Assembly: GCA_944470555.2 (NCBI GenBank)
Contig: OX104130.1
Coordinates: forward strand, 74,157,160 to 74,221,159
Length of the DNA stretch: 64,000 nucleotides
Direction: 5' to 3'
From: Heterobilharzia americana
Taxonomy: Eukaryota; Platyhelminthes; Trematoda; Strigeidida; Schistosomatidae
Each line of letters begins with the position of its first letter. Position 1 is the stretch's first letter. Made by a program: the position numbers and the translations under genes. Below are positions 11,301-25,145 of the stretch, one piece after another. Under the pieces are notes generated by a model, which made no database searches, was not told the origin of the DNA, and saw nothing but the letters and a program-made list of their open reading frames with translations.

Positions 11301-14300
11301 CATTGCTTTGGCTCTGTCAACTAATCTACAAGACCTAGGTGTTGATTCAACTGCAGTTACATTCCTGTTATTCATAGTTGTACAAGCGGTGATAACAGTC
11401 GATTGGCGCCGGGTGGGAGGAAGAGATAATGCGCAGTAAAATAGTAGCGAGCAAGAACACTACACACTGGGATGCGGGATAGGGGAATATTTGTGAATAT
11501 GACTTTGATTTCTTTGTCTCGCTACCCATCTTTTGGTTGAAGATTCCTTAGACCCCAGGATAGTGGTATCAGGACGTTCATGAGGGAATTCGAGGGAGTT
11601 GTTTGGAGTCAAGAAGCCGGAGCAATTTGGAGCTTTTCTAGGGAGGAGGGATGCATGGGTTCTGGAACGGCTGGTGGTATAGTTGGATAACTCAATGAAT
11701 AAAATCCAAGTCACGTAAAGAGTATTGTCTACTTTCATACTGGATCTTTATCGGTCGTTTTTATCACTCCCGTTGTTTCCCGATATTCGAATGATATTCG
11801 TTCTTATCAGTAGCGTTTATCACAATACTAGAAACCATTGTATTCATGGTTTTTGACTTATCGTTCTGTGCATTATATTTCTTACTCTTTGTAGATCATC
11901 CATGCATATTTTCTTCTTTCACATTGTTTCCTCTTTTCCTTACAGTCCGTGGAATCGAACTATGAAGCATTTTGTAAGGCATACGAAGAAGCTGTAAATC
12001 TGTTGTATGCCTCTGTCAATGAATTAATCGGTATGCATGATTTCTTAGCTGTATCCGATGATTTAATGATGATGGAATATCAGAAGTCTATTCGTGCTTT
12101 ATCAGTAAGTAGTGTTATTCTTACCTTTTTCTTTTTCTAAACAAATTATTTCAATCTATAATATTATTTTAAGCTTTCAGGTTACTATCAGTGTATGCAG
12201 CTACGGTGCGTTAGATTACACACGACGTTAAACTCATGGATCATGAGTTTGAGCTCCATACCCGCTTTGATAAAGCTGGGACAGTCAGTTTCATTGTATT
12301 GTGTACGGAACTGTATATGGTTACTGAATTCTGCTCTACATACACTGACAGTTTTATATGATGATCTCGGATACAACAACTTGAATCAAACATCCATATT
12401 TTGATATTTATCAAAGTGACTATAATTGACGTTTGATAAATCAAATCCGGCTAACTGATTGATTGAAAATTAGAGTTCTGTTCCAGTTAATACTGAAAAA
12501 ATCTAATTTGATTGGCTCCTTCACACATTAGGAAGATCTGTACGATATCCCTTCAGTTTCATGACGAAAATTCACGAGCTAAGCGATGCAGTGAGAGAAT
12601 CCCTACAGTCTCGTGGAAATATAATTTATGAATTTCGGTTTTATAGGCGATACTACTAGGGAGGTCATCAAAAAACTGTTCGACAAGTTCGATAATTAGG
12701 ATTCGCTGATCAACAGTTGATCCGTGGATGTACTATGGACAAACTGTCACTTTGGGCTACATAAACGGGTGTCTGGAAGTTTACTTGCTCCTTTCAAGCT
12801 AGTTATATGATTCGAATAAAGTATGCATTTCTTTAAGTCAGCTAGGTGACCTTAAGACAGAAAACTTAGAACCTCGCACACAAGTGCATCGGTTCAGTTT
12901 GTCATATTTCACAAATACCATACCAAAGAACGAGTAGATAGGAAAGGTATATCAAAGTAGAAAAACGTGTATCAGAGGAGACGGAATTCAAAAATTAAGG
13001 TTATTCGAAGCATTCACGCTTTAGAAGGAATCAAAGAGTGAATACATCTACGCCATCCTGACCAAATATCAGCCATATCACCAAGAGTCCTCAACCACTG
13101 GTTCCTATCGTTTCAGGGACCCCAACCAGACAGTCTACATCTACCTGCGTGACCCAGACTAACAGTCTAGGACTTGATCGACTGGTATGACGTCTTGATC
13201 AGGCCACCATGAACCTTCTTTCAACCTAATCCAAACTCCTCTGGCATTACACTTCGAGGTAGGTGGCGACTTGGCATGTGTAGCACATGTTCAAGTGACC
13301 TCAGTCGATGAAGGTTCGCATTAGGACTTTTTCTACTGTGTAACGCTCCAAGTTATCGTGCCTGATATCAGAACATCAGGATACAAAGCACTAAGATAAA
13401 AGATACATAAATAAGGAAGTGAGTTGTTTAAAGTAGTGAGATAAAGACACGAAGGAACAGAACAATAATGAAATTCGATATGACGTGTTACTATTTAAAC
13501 TCTTTTCCGGTCGATAGCTGCTACCTTGACGTGATGGTTGACCTTGTATATGACAGTGACCTAACCAGCTACACTGGCTGGAACCCTTGTTCCCTCTAGC
13601 TTCTACCATGCCAGATAGGTCTGTTGAATAGTGGTAAGACGAAGACCAGTTACTACTGTAGTGTAAGTTACTACACTATGATAGGAGTCTAATGGTGATG
13701 TCATACTACCGGATGGGTGTGTGTGTGTATGACAACAGTAAGGTGTTTCTCTTGGATGACCAGCAATGCCACACTAATGCTGCCATCCCGGTGCAAAGCA
13801 GATGGGGGTGGGGTGTGTGGGTTAGAAAAGGTCAGCGGAAACGGTAGCACTCTCCTCCCTGCCCCACGGTCTTCGTGTACCAGCAGGATGGATTTTCTTT
13901 GTCGGGCGTTAGAACAACCAAACCTCAAAACAGCAACCCGAAAAAGCTGTGTGTGAAAAACCTCAAGCAGATGTTTCATGGACTCTGTGGTCACACAGAT
14001 GTTTTTCCCTTCCAGGTAAGTTAAGAAAATATTTTATCTCTTTCCGCTTTTAGAAACAAATTCTTATCCTATTCTGAAACATTATATTTGATGGTTCAAA
14101 GCCACCCTATTGAATGATGGTTGATTGTTATCTGTCTCCAATGCTCATAAATATATTTGTACTGCTTTCATAAATGCTAATCTTAAGAAGCGAAAGCTTC
14201 GTTGCTGAAGTGTCTTTCGTTTCCGTTATGAAAGCTTTTATAACTCTTGGATGGTAGGGGAAGTGGCCATGGTTAATGATGGGCGTTAGTCACTTTCTAT

Positions 14301-17300
14301 ATGATTTCTGTTGTTTATTTATTTATATTGGGTGATGATTGAAAGTAAAATGAAAATTTGAACAGCGACCAGATTCGAATCAGCGACCACCAGGTTTGCG
14401 GCCCGATACTCTACCAACTGAGCTACTAGGTCCAACTGCTGACCAGATTTTTATTTCGCTTCAATCACCAAGGGTTTTTGCTTGAGTACTATCGCTTGAT
14501 CGTACTCACACTGGCTACCTAGTCGGGACTTCTCATCCCAATCCAAATGTAATTGAATTAGAGAGGGGGAGCATCGTATTGTTTATCATTTTGACTATCT
14601 GAAGTAATTGAAGGTGAAATGAGAATGTGGACCATTGTGGGGTTTGAACCAGCGACCATCGGGTTTCCAACCCGATGCTCTACCACTACGGGTTAGCTAT
14701 AAGTTACCACTCTAACTAATTATAGCATTCTGCTTACTTTCTCACCGAGATGGATTCTACCATAGTTCTGTGAGTAATACATGTTTCATACGAATGGGTT
14801 ACTGAATCGTATCCGATGTTATTCAACGCCTGCATGCTCAATACTGATCAAGTTTACCATATGACTACTAAGCTAAGTAACGCGACACTGCGGTCCTCTG
14901 TATTACAGAGGTTTACCATGTTTCTTATAGGAAATCAGCAAATCCTTTTAAATTCAGTGTGGTATTCATTAACACCCTTTCTTTTGGCAGCATTGTTTTT
15001 GAACTGAAATAACACAGTGTAGTTTAACCGATTAAGCTTTAAGTATTGGGTGTCAGGCTTTAATACTATTCCAGTTACCAAAGCTTAGGCAAATAGGCAG
15101 TATCCTGCAACCCTACAGAATCATTTTATCAGTGAAAACTGTTTGTATCCATGAGATTTTTGAAGCTACAGTTAAACAAAGCCTAATGCTCAGCATTTGA
15201 ATTCCAAATAATTGTTTTCTTCAGTGAGGTTGGATTCATCATGGACTGACATCAATTAGAGAAGCACTGAAAACCTAGTACGGGATTTCTCAGTAGTACT
15301 CACCGATGGTCCTGACTCATCAAGGATGGAATTCAAGATCTTTAGACTTCACTACGAATGCGTTAATCATTCAGTCACCATCCAATGGCTGTTTAACTGA
15401 TATCAAAATTAAAACCCCCACTAACATCAAAATGCATTACTGTATAGTGTTGTTTAGTGACGTGCTTCCAGATGGATATCCTGAAGTTCTGACGAGAAGT
15501 CGTGGTCTGTGGGGTCAAGTAGTCGGAAGGGAAGTGGATGCCAACTAAAGATCTTGGGTGATAGTCGCGCTATATTACGAAGTGACAGAAGTTGGAAACT
15601 ATGATGCACTGAACTCTGACCCAGTGACTGAATGGTTAACGCGTTTGCCATGAAACTTGGAGGTCGTCAGATTGCTTCATGGTAGGGCAGGGCCGTGGAG
15701 GCGTACTGCTGAGAAGTCCCAAACTAGGACAACACAACTGTCAAGTGCTCCCAGATTTTCAATGGTTCTCCAGTTCGTGATGAATACACGCTTATATATA
15801 CGTGGATCATGTTGAAATTTGGTGTTTAGCTATTTAATAATAACACACTTCTCAGGTTAGTTGATATGATTTACTTATGAGATGGCATGCATTTCCTAAA
15901 TTTGTAAATGTCTGGTCATAGTTGACGAAATAGCCTTCGACCCATATCAACCAATAGTTTTCTCTGTATTTATGATATACTCAGCGATGGCCGTCGTTAT
16001 TTTTGATCGCACTGTTTCTCGTTTGAATTCACTTTGTTCAATATACTACTGTGATTTTTAATAGCCAGATTTTAAAACCTACAGAGGAATCCAAGATGTG
16101 TGTTTCGTCCTACTTGGGACTCGTCAGCTGGATGTACCAGTACCCAGTGAGTGATGTTGTTCCTACCGAGGCTCATATCCAGTACCGTTCACTTCATACA
16201 CCAGAGCATTATCTACTAAGGCACTGGGCCAAGATAGCCACCTCTTGAACAACGAGTGTCAGTTGTCTTAATGATACTTGTAATTTCCTGTTGTTATGCA
16301 GGGTCGAATTGTTCGACCTGTGTTTAAATTCAGTTATTGTATAAAATCCACTCTTCTAATCCGGTTCATTCAACTGTGGCTCATTGGTTTAGGCGTATAC
16401 ATTTCTACTGCAACTAGTCACAGAGTTCGAACCCAGATTCATTTATCTAAAATTATGCCACTAAGTTGGGAATACCATTAACCGTCATAAAATAAATATG
16501 ACTCAGAATCTTGTACATAAACATATGTATAATTTTTAAGTCATACAATATTTGTCATTAGTATTTCTTAATTAGTGATTTTTATCCAGTGTGTTTCGAC
16601 TTTTCACCTAATAACTTGTTGAAAGTATAAAAACAGCTTTAACATTTTGCCCTAATTACTTAGGATAAAGACGAATTGAATGTCCAGCAAACTTCTACTT
16701 CAATGCAACAACGTTCAGCATATATCTGTGAAATGGTGCTAAATAAAATGATTGCACGAACTGAAAATACCGAGTATGTAGATCAAGTGATGGAAAAAGT
16801 AACACTTATACGTGATCAGGTATGTAAAGCATGATGTGCTGAAATTTGGTTGGCTGATTTCACTAGCTTTCTTGTGATTTGTTGATTCTACGTATTTGAT
16901 ATAGTGGAGATGATGACTTATTTCTGATTGGTTACTTTTACTGATGCCTAGATCTTTTTCACTCAGCAATATTATTCACCTTTTATACTTTATTCAAAGT
17001 GATTGTCTTGGGAAATAAATGATGGACCCTGGAAGGCACTTCAGTGAAATTAGTTTAGATTACCAATAAGGCTTAGATAAGGGTAGTATTTAAATCTAAT
17101 AACTCAATTTAGGTTAGAAGGTCCTATGATGAATCCCTTAATAAATAATTTAGTTTCTCAAATTCAATGCAGCGATCATGAAGTCAAGTACGTAGGTCGA
17201 AATAGACTATCAGTTTCAATCAGGTTGTCTGAGTACTACAGCTAATATAAATTAACATTATTAGGAATCTGAAGTAAAGCTCTACTATAACTATGCATGA

Positions 17301-20300
17301 GATCGCCTACAACCACATTACAAAGTGGGGCCAGAACGTTAGTATTGAAAATCAACCAAGTTGATTGGAGGGAGAGATTTATAACCGCAACTTTGTGTAT
17401 CGAATCAGGGTCAAGTACATGCAATAAGAATAACTCAGCACCTGTTCCGGATATATGGAAAATACCACTACTCATATTTCAAAGAAGAAGAATGAAATAG
17501 AACTGTTTAAAGTAGTGAAATAACCTCAATATGACTATGAATAGTAGATTGTATCTGAAACGTTATCCATTACACAATTTGGTCATGAATTAATGTTTCA
17601 TTTAGCTTTCCACCCTTAGTGCTTAGCTCTGATGCAAGTCTATCGACCGAGTTTTGCGATATAGCGACTAAGCGAAGTGATGCGACATATAATTTTCTAA
17701 ACAAACTAATATTGATAATTATTTATTTAACATAAACTCGGTACAACATTGGTATTACGGAATTAATTACACTGATGACTGACTGACAAAATCAACGTAG
17801 TATCTCTTACATATGTCCATTGGTTCGAGTTGCCACACTTCACAGTAGTACACAAAGAACAGGTGGATAGAAAAAGACTATCAAAGTAGATAAAGTTGTA
17901 TGATAAAATAAACAATATGAAGGTGGAGGTTAGTGAAAATATTCAAGCTTTAGAAGATGTGGAGAGTGAATACATCTGTGCCATTGTGACTAATTTTCAG
18001 CCAATTCATCAACAGTCCTCAACCACTGGTTCCTGTATTCTCAGGGACCCCAACCACACAGTCTACATCTCCACACAGGACTGAGACGATCAGTAAGAAA
18101 CTTTATCGCCTGGTATGACATCTTGGTCTGGTCACCCTGATTCCCCTTCCAACCTAATCCAGGTTCTCCAAGCCTAGCACATCGAGGTAAGCGGAGGCTT
18201 GGCATACTCAGTCGACTAAGGTTTATTGCAGTATATCTCTGTTCGTGCGAAAGCCAACGTGACATCTTAAGGGACAACTTTCTAACCTTTGAGTTTACAT
18301 CTAGTCCACAAGACAATGGAACGACTGTAGGTGCCACATTTCCATGTCTATCAGTAAATAAAGTAGACTAATTCATCATTGCTTCAATCTAAATCTTGAA
18401 GGCAATTTACATCAACAGTCGTTTAAGATGAATATTCTTTATCCACTAATCCAGCAATAAGCATCGCATATTCGCTTCCACCCTTCCACTTTTGCGGAAG
18501 CATATTCATCATGTGAAACATAGTGAATAGGATATACTCGGATTGATACTTTGAACGCATAGCTTAATGGGGAACATTATTAAGAGGAATAGTGTACTCT
18601 GCCCATCTTCAACTATATCAGGACATACACGGAAACACAGCTGTGATAACATACAAGTCTGCTTTACTACTGACTAACGAAAGTAAATAATCCTGATCAT
18701 TCAACTGATCGTGTAGAAAACGTAACCAATCAGAGGATGTAGTTGATACTTGCCAAACACTATTCATTTAGGACTATTCAGGAGTACTTATGTGTGCATC
18801 AACAATTCATTATTCCTGCATATTTAGAAATTTCTAACATAAAAATGCTTTTACTGTAGGGTATAATAAGAAGACGTAAGCTTAAATGCCTATCCATAAA
18901 AGTACACTTTGTATTTAAAAAAGTTTTTTTACTGTCTTTAGAAACTATCATATTGACTGTGTTAAGGCTCATTATTCAGGTCACACTAGGTAAGGTTAAC
19001 ACTTGAATATTCAATCAGTCAGTGTGTCTATAGGCTTTTAGTAAAACACTTCTTACATTCTGAAAATTGCATAATATTGTTTGATGAATAATATTGCCGA
19101 TGTGAAGCTACATCGACTGTTATGGCTGGAACATATATTTCACCGTCTGACTAGTTACGCAATACGAACTAATGAAGTAGGTTCAGGCTGAAAAAAAAAT
19201 TCGGGGCGGAAAGATTGAAATATGACATGAAGTCTTTGACCATTGGAGATGTAGATTAGCTAGTTGGGATCCGTGTGGCAACTGGAGCCAGTGATTGCAT
19301 ACTCTTAGTGATATGCCTCTGAATCGATGTTAGGTAGAGTGAAGATGTATCCATAGTATATCTTAATCGTCACATTGAATTCAGCATATTCTAATCCCTC
19401 CTTCCTCTCTCTTACTGATTTCAACTTCTTCTGATCGATTCTTTTCTATTTTTTCATCCTTCATCTTACTGCCTTGTTACTTGATGTGCTGATATGAGAT
19501 GTGGCAACTTGGATCGTTGTGTAGTAATGTCTGGTCCTATGTTAATATTGATTTTACTTTTTCCAATGATTAATATACGTATAGTTTTTTTTTTATGAAT
19601 GCTTTATTATTTATCCCATTTTCTGTGTTTACCAAACGCACATATACACACATACACACAAACAGTATACACCAGATTTTGTGAATACAGCACGTAATAC
19701 TCTCAGTCGATTAGCTGCTGGCCAGTCAATTGATGAAAAAGCATATCGTAGATCTGGTCATGCATTATGTAATGGTGTTCATAATCTTCGATTAACTGTA
19801 TTGAATGAATATGAACTACCATTCACTGATATGGAGTCATTAAATTTACAAGATGATTATTCTAGTCCACTTCCTGATTCTCATCGTCATCCTCAACATC
19901 TTCCTCAACATCATAGTGGAAATAACAGTTTATATTCAAGTAAAGAGATGCCATTGAAAGATGATAATAGAACTAACTCAATGTTGGCACTACCACCCGA
20001 TCGTGATTCGACCTCCAATCATCCTGTATATGAACTTCGTAAGTATTTACCATATAACAAATATATTAAGTGAAGAATTTTTTCTCGAATTTTTTTCTCT
20101 TCATTGTCTTTTATTATCTTAGAAAACAAAAGTGCTAAGTATTAGTAAACGCAGGTTAATACTCTGTTAAAAGTTTTCTGTAAGTATCTCACAATATGAA
20201 TTATAATTCTTGCCTATAACCTGGGTTTTGTTTGATGTCTTTCTGAAGAGTAGTTTGAAAATTTCCTTGAAAATTTGCCTTTCGTTTACTTCTTAGACTT

Positions 20301-23300
20301 TCTAATTCATTATTTTGTAGTGATTTTTTTTTCTTCTGGTTTTGCTGGGGGTATCCTGACAATAAATAAATTACTACGAAGTTGATTCGCATTGTAAAGT
20401 TTATGATATATTTCATAATACTCACTTCTTAACCAATTCTATGATTTATACCATGTTGACACCTTCAGTTGTTTTAGTTAACTGTGTTGTAGATCATTGA
20501 TGGATAAACCTGCCTTCATATTAGTAGTAGCAGTAGCCCTGGTAAGTTGAAACTGAAAATGTATACAGATTCTTGGTAAAGTCATACGTTTTTCATAGTT
20601 TTTATGTATGGAGTAAATGGAGCATAATTAATTAGACACGTAACGTTAATCGCTTCGAAGAGGTTTAAAATGTCAACGGGAATGAAATTCAGTTAAGAAG
20701 GGGGGGGGGGGGGTTTGCTGAATCTTTGATGGATGTGTGAACTAACGCCTTGGAACTCTTATTCATTTTTTTCTATCTGTGTTAATACTTTCTATATAAT
20801 GAGAATATTGAAAAACTGGAAACCACCAGCGTTATGTAGTATGAGGGATTTTCACTTCTTCAGTAAAATGAAACGAAACGTACTCAACAACCTTGTGCAC
20901 ATTCGTGTGAGGACTATAGATGATACTACCTGATTACCTAAACCTCAGTAGGTGAGGGAGGGTTCGAGCTCGTGACCCATTAGTTGAATGTTAATCGCCC
21001 AAACCATTGAGCCACAACATCTTCAATATCTTATTCAGACTAAAAGAGAAACTGAATGAACTGGGAATCGATCCATCCTGTCTTGGAGTGTTACTGTGAA
21101 GAACCAAAATAACTATTCTTTTCTTAGGTACTGTACACCAAACTAGATTTATTGAGAAACACTTGAAATTAAAACAGAATACGGAGCAAGTACTCACAGT
21201 TCCAAAGAAGACCTTGTTTATAAAGGTTGGTTTCGAAGGTGATACAGCAGCAGAGATTCTGAAGAATCGACTGTCCAAACCGCTGAAGAAGACATTCTTC
21301 TGTGTGAAGTTACAGATCAGCTTTTCTAGTCAGCAACTGGTTTCGGAGAGCGTAAAAGAAAAGTTGCTGCTTTGAGTCACCTCAGTGTGTGTCTATAAAT
21401 TTATTTGATCCTGTGGAGCTAGTTATATAGGCCGCACAAAGCACACACTTCCCAAACGTATCTCTGAACACTATCCTGCATGGTTGTCGAGGGGACAATA
21501 TAAATCAATTAACAGTTTAATTCTTGAACATTTGGTCAACTCTGAACATATAAAGTCAAATGGAATACTACAAAAGGAGTGTGCCTTCGACAGTTTTGCA
21601 CAGCTGAAACACTGGCAATTCATCAGTTCAAGCTTAGTCTCTGCATGCAGAAGAAGTATGTTCAATCTCGTATCTTACCATGGTCTTGACACTCACATTT
21701 TTCGATCTCACTATTATTATTTAGTTTATCATTATTATCACCTTCATTATGACTCTTGTCTCATTGTTCACCTTCTTTACATTCATGTATCTGCTGTCAA
21801 GTGGATGCTGAATATTCGCACTTCTTATCTACCAACAGTTTTCACTTTGCTAAACGCCTTACATTTCTCATTATTTCCTTTGTCTAGAAGACTATTACGC
21901 AACTACTTTTCATTCTTAAGTTGGGTTTTTTTAGCACTAGTTTAGTGTTGCAATTTTTTCTTAATCAATAGTTGCCCAAAACCCTTGTCATCATCTATGC
22001 AGTACACTGCAGCGCAATCCATTACCAACATGGGGTGGGTATAAGACACACCTATTGAGTGAGAGCTTATGATAATACCTACGATTGTCCAGATTGAATT
22101 AGGTGAAATAGGTCATTATCACTGAAAAACGTCAAGTTTCAGAACTTCCCAACTATATGTACACAAATAAACAAATTTCACGATGTTAGCAGATGTTGCT
22201 TTCGCTTTCAACAACAATAGATAGATACACAATTCATAAAAAAACTTTGTTCAACCTTTGAACACAGCTAAGTTACGCACAGTTGTGAAATTGTGGTGCC
22301 ACCGCAATATCTGATTAGTTATTAAGGGTCGAGTGTACTGTACTGCATTCTGCTCTGTTCTACTCTACAGCTGTGAAACATGGCCATTAATGCTAAAAGA
22401 CATGAGAAGGCTTCAGGTGTTTGACCATTATTGCCTTTGTGGCATAGACCGTGTTTCGTGGTGTCAGCATGTGAGTGACGTCGAAGTCAGATATAGAGTT
22501 TTAGGCAGGAGAGGTAAGACAGGTGATGTGGTTGTGAACCTTCATCAACTGAGATGACTGGGACATGTGTAACGCATACCTAACCATTGTCTACCTGGTT
22601 AAAAAATGTTGACCGAGGTAGATTGAAGCTGGAAAAGGGCTCAGGGTGACCAGACTAAAACATGGCATCAATGTATGAAGTCGTTTATCATTGGTTTAAT
22701 CTATGTATGGAGATGTAGACTGGTCGGTTAGGGTCTGCGGGACAAGAGGAATCCGTGGTTGGAGATTCTAGTTGATATGACTGAGAACTGATGTCACTGG
22801 TGTAGATATATACACTCATTATCCCCATCTTAACAGTTATACTTGATCAATCTCATGATTTTCTCTTTCTTCCTTCCTCTGTTTTACTGCTTTCGACTTC
22901 TTTTAACCGATTCTTCTCTATTTCCTCCTCTTTCATCTTACTGTCTTTTTACTTGATATGCTGTGTTTGCATTTCTCATCTATCGATAATTTTTACTTTT
23001 GTCAAACTCCTTGCCTTCCTTGTAATTTCCACTGTCTAGAAGATTATTACGCAACTACTTTTCATTCCATTGTACAACTCTAGAAAATGAAGTCGGTGGA
23101 TAAGAAAAGTTTCTTCGCCTAATTATCTCTTCTTTTCTCATTTGAAAGTATCATTGCATGTTAGAAAAGATTTAATTTCTCAGTCATTCAGCATAAGGGT
23201 ATGAATGAATAACCAACAGATGGTAATAACACGTGAAAGCACATCGACACTGTAGTTGGTGAATTCACTTTGTCAAACTTTAAAAGAAAATCGTGATATT

Positions 23301-25086
23301 TATATCAAAGTGTTTTTCAAGCTAGAAGTGTTTCGAACATTCTATTCATATTATTAAATTGGCGGCAGTTTCCTCTGGAATGTTTATCGAAATGAATTCT
23401 ACTCAATTATCATTCGATGTGTTGTCCTGCTTAGTTTGTTTGTTCGCATTTTCAGTATTCGGTGACCATACTACATAATTCTAAAGGTGAATAAAAAAGA
23501 AAGAGGATGACAGAAGTATTATTGAAAATCATAAACAACTTAATAAGATGCACAAATAAATCACCATGGACCCTGACATAGAAGTAAATCGGTTGTCACA
23601 CTTCACACCACCATCCAAAGAAGAGGAAATGGATGGGAAAAGTGATATTCAAGTAGATAAAAAGAGTATTGGGAAAGCGAGAATTCGAAGAGATGAAAGT
23701 TATTAATGATTTCCAAACTTCAGAAAACATCAAAGAGTGCATATATCTGTTCCATTGTGGTTGATTTTGAGCTATGTCACCAGCAATCTCCGACTATTAT
23801 CTCAGAAGACTCTGACTAGGTGGCCTACATCTCATTCATTGGTCACTGGAGAGCATCCGATTCCATGTTGTCTAGTCCTGAGAATTGGTCATTTTGCAAT
23901 ATGGTCACCAAGCTAGGCGTCTCATCATCTCGGTGCACTTTGATAGATAGAAGCAGTTGGCAGGAAGCCCTGGACCTAGTTTTCGTGCTCATTAGCACTC
24001 GTCAGCGAAGCGTATCTGTGACCTCTAGAGAACTAATATCCTCTGTGAGATTCGAACCTGGATCATCCAGTCTACTCTATTGCATGCGGCTCAGAAAAAC
24101 GGTTATTGACGTCATGGACTGGGACCATGTATTGGTTTTGCCTCACAGCTAGCTATATAATAGGACGGAGAGGACTGCAACGCAGTATACTCATTCAATA
24201 GTCCAATGTCTTGCCAGTGCCAGAGATGGTGTAAATTGGCGAATACCAAGCAAGCATTTTGCATTTGAGCTGAGATTTCGTCAATAATCAATCTGTTTGG
24301 TCTGATGCAACACGGTAGATAGTGAGAATAATGTAGGAGCCTATAAAGAAGTGTGTCTGTTAGTCGGTATACCTCACAACATTACAGAAAGAGAAGGTAA
24401 ACAGAAGTAGAATAATATTGAGATAAACAAAAGTGATGTGACAGAGTGAAGAGGAACAATTAAATGAAGGTTAGTGGAATGTTAAGAAATCATAAAGCAT
24501 GAATATATTCTTCATCAGTGTAATGAATGAAGGGTCTCCGAACATTTCTTCATACTATCTAGAGGTCCCTAGCTTAGGCAGTCTACACTTCCTTACATAA
24601 CTCACACCAATAGTAGCAGATTTCATGGAATAATGCCGTATCTAGAACTGCTGACATTAATGTTTCTTCGAGTGCAAACTTCCTTCAAAAGTGGGTTGAC
24701 TGATGTTCATGACACGTATCTTAACCACCTAACAGCGTGTGGAGATTGACAAACTGATGAACTTATTTATCTTCTGTTAAAGTGTGGAATAAGATTATCA
24801 TAATCTTCATAAAAAGCTGTAAACCCCTGAATCTTTTTACAACTAATGATGTTGAATCGAGGTTTCACGAGAAAGCATGTGAGCTAACGTGTAAACATCA
24901 GATTGACTGAAGAGATAGGAATCAGTAGAGTATTCAAATCTAGAAAGGCCTGGGAATATCCAAGGTCATTAAAAGTATAATTAACCCTTGTAAATATTTT
25001 CGATATTGCAATACACCTTCTGTTATCTCACCGCCTTTTTCCATTTATCGACAAAACTGAGCGATCATCAAGGGATGGAATCTGAA

Positions 25087-25145
<59 letters not shown>

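Larger units (their letters stand above)
23560..24300 (-). mobile_element. family B copy (minus) interrupted by an S3 SINE-like repeat
   Basis: The 3' tail of family B (23560-23830, with AAACATCAAAGAGTGCATAT and CCATTGTGGTTGATTTTGAG) and an RT-side part (24140-24300) flank the S3 repeat at 23836-24135. All are on the minus strand. The order fits an S3 insertion into an older family B copy. Confidence 0.55.

Noticed and set aside
11400..11415. LTR retrotransposon primer-binding site (TGGCGCC)
   Set aside because: No LTR, no gag or pol codons and no matching repeat nearby.
13701..13994. Coding frames on both strands
   Set aside because: Both are mirror readings of one GC-richer stretch; neither resembles a known protein nor has splice context.
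14375..14440. tRNA gene on the minus strand
   Set aside because: A- and B-boxes are good, but the acceptor arms do not pair properly, position 33 is not U, and the sequence is one of several dispersed repeats.
21484..21945. Free-standing 153-codon gene with hydrophobic C-terminus
   Set aside because: Its first third is the Penelope-like GIY-YIG domain read from the middle; the hydrophobic part is the AT-rich 3' tail of the element, partly repeated at 22961.
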